Positions 5,825-8,080 of a stretch of 8,080 nucleotides of DNA are shown here, piece by piece. Each line of letters begins with the position of its first letter. The stretch's first letter is position 1. Source of the stretch: Gammaproteobacteria bacterium (GTDB taxonomy: Bacteria; Pseudomonadota; Gammaproteobacteria; Steroidobacterales; Steroidobacteraceae); NCBI GenBank assembly GCA_003162555.1, contig PMNQ01000081.1, positions 8,883 to 16,962 on the forward strand. The letters run 5' to 3'. Made by a program: the position numbers and the translations under genes. The notes below the pieces were generated by a model that saw only the letters and a list, made by a program, of their open reading frames with translations, was not told the DNA's origin and ran no database searches.

Positions 5825-8080
5825 CTAGAGGTGCATCGTGGCGGTCAGGCCCATGGTGCGCGGCCTGAAGGTGTATTGATTCTCCTGTTCGTGCGGTGGA
5901 CCCGCTGGGTTGAAGGAGTCGGCCTGCCCCTTCATGTAGTTGGTAACGGTGTGAGAATCAAACAGATTGTCGACGAAAGCCGAGACGTTCCAGTTTCCGA
6001 GCGTAACGCCACCACGCAGCTGTGCGAACCGGCTGGCGGGAACCGGGTAGGAATCGCGGTTGTATTGCGAAGTGCCTGTGTCCTGCAGGTTGGAGAGCCA
6101 GTTGTTGCGCGTTTGCAGTTGATAATCGAATCGCAAAAATGCCGGATGGTCTCCGGCCCTGAAGTCGTACTCGGCACCGGCCGAAGCCGTCCACGGCGCG
6201 TTGGTGCCGGGATTGAGATTGATGGATGCCTGGCCTGAAATGGCATCGCCGGCACGCGCCAGCGGGAGGCAGGGAATGCCGGATCCGGACGGGCAGTCCG
6301 GTGAGCGCAGCGCGCTGTCCTTGGTGTATCGCGCGGATGTGTAGCCGGTGGCGAGTTCGAACTTCATCGGCCCGGCGGCAAATTCCGCCTGCAGGTCGAA
6401 GCCCTTGGCTTCGGCCGTGCCCAGGTTGTCGGTGAACTGAAGTCCGCAGGCGCCCGGCACGTAGACATTCTGCTGGATGTCGTTCCAGCGGATGAAGTAG
6501 ACGCTGGTCGCAATGCGGAAATTGCGGCCGACCGCGTTCTTGGAGCCGACCTCGAAACTCTGGGTCGAATCGGATTTGTAGGTGAGCGGTGCGCCGTTCG
6601 GGTAGCCGGTGTTGTCCAGGTCCACGTTGCAGTAATCGGGGAGCGGCGCGTTGCCGCCGCCCGCACGGAACCCCTTGGCGTAGGTGGCGTAGTACAGGTT
6701 GTTGGCGTCGGCCTGATACGCAATACTGAGTTTCGGGGTGTTCGAGGACTCTCTGCTCGATGCGGTGGCGCCGCCCGGACCGTAGTTCAGCAGGCCGTCC
6801 GCGTAATGGTCAAGAGAGAAAGAAAGCCTGGCGATTCGTTCTCCGAGCGTCACCCGGAGCTTGTCAGTCAGCGAATAACCCAACTCGCCGAAACCCGCGA
6901 TCTGGCGATCAGTGGTCTGGTTGTTGTTGTAGTAGACGCTGCATGCGGGAACCGCTGACGATGCATCCGCACCCGTTCCCGGGTGACCGGGGCAATGATA
7001 GAAATCGCCGAAGAACACGTCTTCGGGGTTCACGGCATACAGGTAATCGAACAGCTCGTAGATGTGCTTGTCCTCGAGATTCTCGATGCTGGTTTCCTTC
7101 GACTGCTGCCAGAAGGCGCCGACCGTCCAGCGCCAGCGGGAGCTGTCGTCTGTCGATTGCCAGCGCACCTCCTCGGCCCAGCTACGCTGTTTGTTGGTGA
7201 TCTTGTTGGGTGACTGATAATTCGTGAACCCGGGTGGCAGATGCAGGCCGTTGGCGTCGATGAGGGGATACCAGTCGCAGGGCGGTACAGTCGCGGTCGA
7301 GGTCGCACCGCAGCCGGCAATCGCCGGCTCGTCGCCGACATAGTTCGGGTCGTTGATCGGGTTCGTGGGCCAGCCCAACGCCTGGTAGTAGCTCAGGTCA
7401 TAGACCGTGCCGAGGTAGGCGGTTTCCTCGTTGCGCGAATACAGCGAGGTGTTCGAGATTATCTGGCTGTGTGCCAGGTTCCATTCCAGCTTGAGCGCGG
7501 GCAGATAGTACTGGTCGGGCACCGGCAGGCGCTCTGGCGACGCGTTGTTGAACTGTCCGGCACTGGGATTCGAATACGCAGGCCAGTAGGTCGACTCGTC
7601 GTGCCGGTTGCTCTTCTGATAGACGATGCTGGGCGTGATCGTCAGGCTCGCCGCCGGCTGCCAGACCGCCGCCAGCCGCAGCATATACGCGTCGTTGTAA
7701 TTGGCGGAACGCTCCGTGACCGCGCGCGAAGTCGGATCCACGCGGTCGATCCAGCCGCCATCCTTGCGGTACCAGGCGCTGACGCGCACACCCAGCGTGC
7801 CATCGATGAGTGCGGCTCCGTGGGCGACGCCCAGCTCGTAGCTGGGTTCACCGCCTGAGGTCGTGGAGAGCTCGCTGCGCACATAGGTGCTCGAACCGGT
7901 GAGCTTCGGCGCATTCATGATGTAGCGCACGGTGCCGCCTTCCGAACCGGCCCCGAACAGCGTGCCTTGCGGGCCGCGCAGGACCTCGACGCGATCCAGA
8001 TCGAAAGTCTTGGGCAGCGTGTCGTCCGGATTGAAGCCGACGCTGCGCATCTGGATCGGCGTGTCGTCGATGTAGATGCC
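5825..8080 (-). CDS. TonB-dependent outer-membrane receptor, 5' end beyond window
   Basis: Active transporter of the outer membrane, powered by TonB-ExbBD. The window holds 751 C-terminal residues; the signal peptide, TonB box and most of the plug are off the right edge. The visible start GIYIDDTPIQ, followed by DLDRVEVLRGPQGTLFGAGSEGGTVRYI (about residues 27-54), is the conserved end of the plug domain. The rest is a 22-strand barrel by homology, with hallmarks YATYAKGFRAGGGN (about 464), SFEVGSKNAVGRNFRIATSVYFIRW (about 508) and the late strand NVSAFVDNLFD (about 698). The last residue is Leu (RTMGLTATMHL) instead of the usual aromatic. Eight cysteines fall in close pairs (257/268, 363/380, 484/545, 596/604), likely loop disulfides. 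It is upstream of and probably cotranscribed with the Rieske gene. Siderophore uptake is possible, but the catabolic neighbour favours an organic substrate; that is inference. Confidence 0.95.
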   Translation of the reverse strand, partial: GIYIDDTPIQMRSVGFNPDDTLPKTFDLDRVEVLRGPQGTLFGAGSEGGTVRYIMNAPKLTGSSTYVRSELSTTSGGEPSYELGVAHGAALIDGTLGVRVSAWYRKDGGWIDRVDPTSRAVTERSANYNDAYMLRLAAVWQPAASLTITPSIVYQKSNRHDESTYWPAYSNPSAGQFNNASPERLPVPDQYYLPALKLEWNLAHSQIISNTSLYSRNEETAYLGTVYDLSYYQALGWPTNPINDPNYVGDEPAIAGCGATSTATVPPCDWYPLIDANGLHLPPGFTNYQSPNKITNKQRSWAEEVRWQSTDDSSRWRWTVGAFWQQSKETSIENLEDKHIYELFDYLYAVNPEDVFFGDFYHCPGHPGTGADASSAVPACSVYYNNNQTTDRQIAGFGELGYSLTDKLRVTLGERIARLSFSLDHYADGLLNYGPGGATASSRESSNTPKLSIAYQADANNLYYATYAKGFRAGGGNAPLPDYCNVDLDNTGYPNGAPLTYKSDSTQSFEVGSKNAVGRNFRIATSVYFIRWNDIQQNVYVPGACGLQFTDNLGTAEAKGFDLQAEFAAGPMKFELATGYTSARYTKDSALRSPDCPSGSGIPCLPLARAGDAISGQASINLNPGTNAPWTASAGAEYDFRAGDHPAFLRFDYQLQTRNNWLSNLQDTGTSQYNRDSYPVPASRFAQLRGGVTLGNWNVSAFVDNLFDSHTVTNYMKGQADSFNPAGPPHEQENQYTFRPRTMGLTATMHL

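Noticed and set aside
5106..5828. Long plus-strand open frame (about 240 codons) opposite the Rieske gene
   Set aside because: Composition is Arg/Ala/Val-rich, there is no recognisable domain, and it mirrors a gene with clear catalytic motifs; high GC content makes long antisense frames common.
5896..5909. GTGGACCCGCTGGG, an exact 14-base match to 2546-2559 in the amidohydrolase leader
   Set aside because: A match of this length between two places in 8 kb of GC-rich DNA is near chance, and this copy lies in conserved-frame receptor coding sequence (FNPAGPPHE).
7241..7858. Plus-strand open frame (about 205 codons) opposite the TonB receptor gene
   Set aside because: No family resemblance, and it is fully antisense to strongly conserved receptor coding sequence.

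Overview
The window is about 8 kb of gene-dense, GC-rich DNA with strong G/C preference at third codon positions. It carries five complete or near-complete protein genes plus one gene cut by the left edge. A TonB-dependent outer-membrane receptor and PotFGHI-type genes point to a Gram-negative proteobacterium. The receptor style and high GC are compatible with a gammaproteobacterium of the Steroidobacter/Xanthomonadales kind, but that placement is an impression, not a measurement. No tRNA, rRNA, CRISPR array, insertion sequence or phage gene was seen.

Layout. (1) 1-1375, plus strand: the end of a PotH-like permease gene and a complete PotI-like permease gene with a 4-base stop/start overlap; the ATPase gene (potG) presumably lies off the left edge. 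(2) 1400-2494, minus strand: a PotF-like periplasmic polyamine-binding protein, convergent with potHI. (3) 2495-2592: a 98-base divergent intergenic region with overlapping back-to-back -10 elements, two GC-rich dyads and a run of eight G. (4) 2593-4617, plus strand: a secreted YtcJ/NfdA-type metal-dependent amidohydrolase of 674 residues. (5) 4587-5819, minus strand: a Rieske non-heme iron oxygenase alpha subunit of the quaternary-ammonium class; its 3' end overlaps the amidohydrolase by 31 bases, tail to tail. (6) 5825-8080, minus strand: a TonB-dependent receptor running off the right edge and sitting directly upstream of the oxygenase with a 5-base gap.

The genes can be read as one uptake-and-breakdown route for a nitrogen compound. 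The receptor would bring a substrate across the outer membrane, the secreted amidohydrolase would cleave it in the periplasm, the PotF-type binding protein and PotHI permease would carry a cationic amine across the inner membrane, and the Rieske enzyme would oxidise it, plausibly by N-demethylation or C-N cleavage. The individual family calls are well supported. The joint pathway is inference from gene order, the shared promoter region between potF and the amidohydrolase, and the matching chemistry (amine, amide, quaternary ammonium). PotF also shows substitutions at several residues that bind putrescine in the E. coli protein, suggesting a different ligand.
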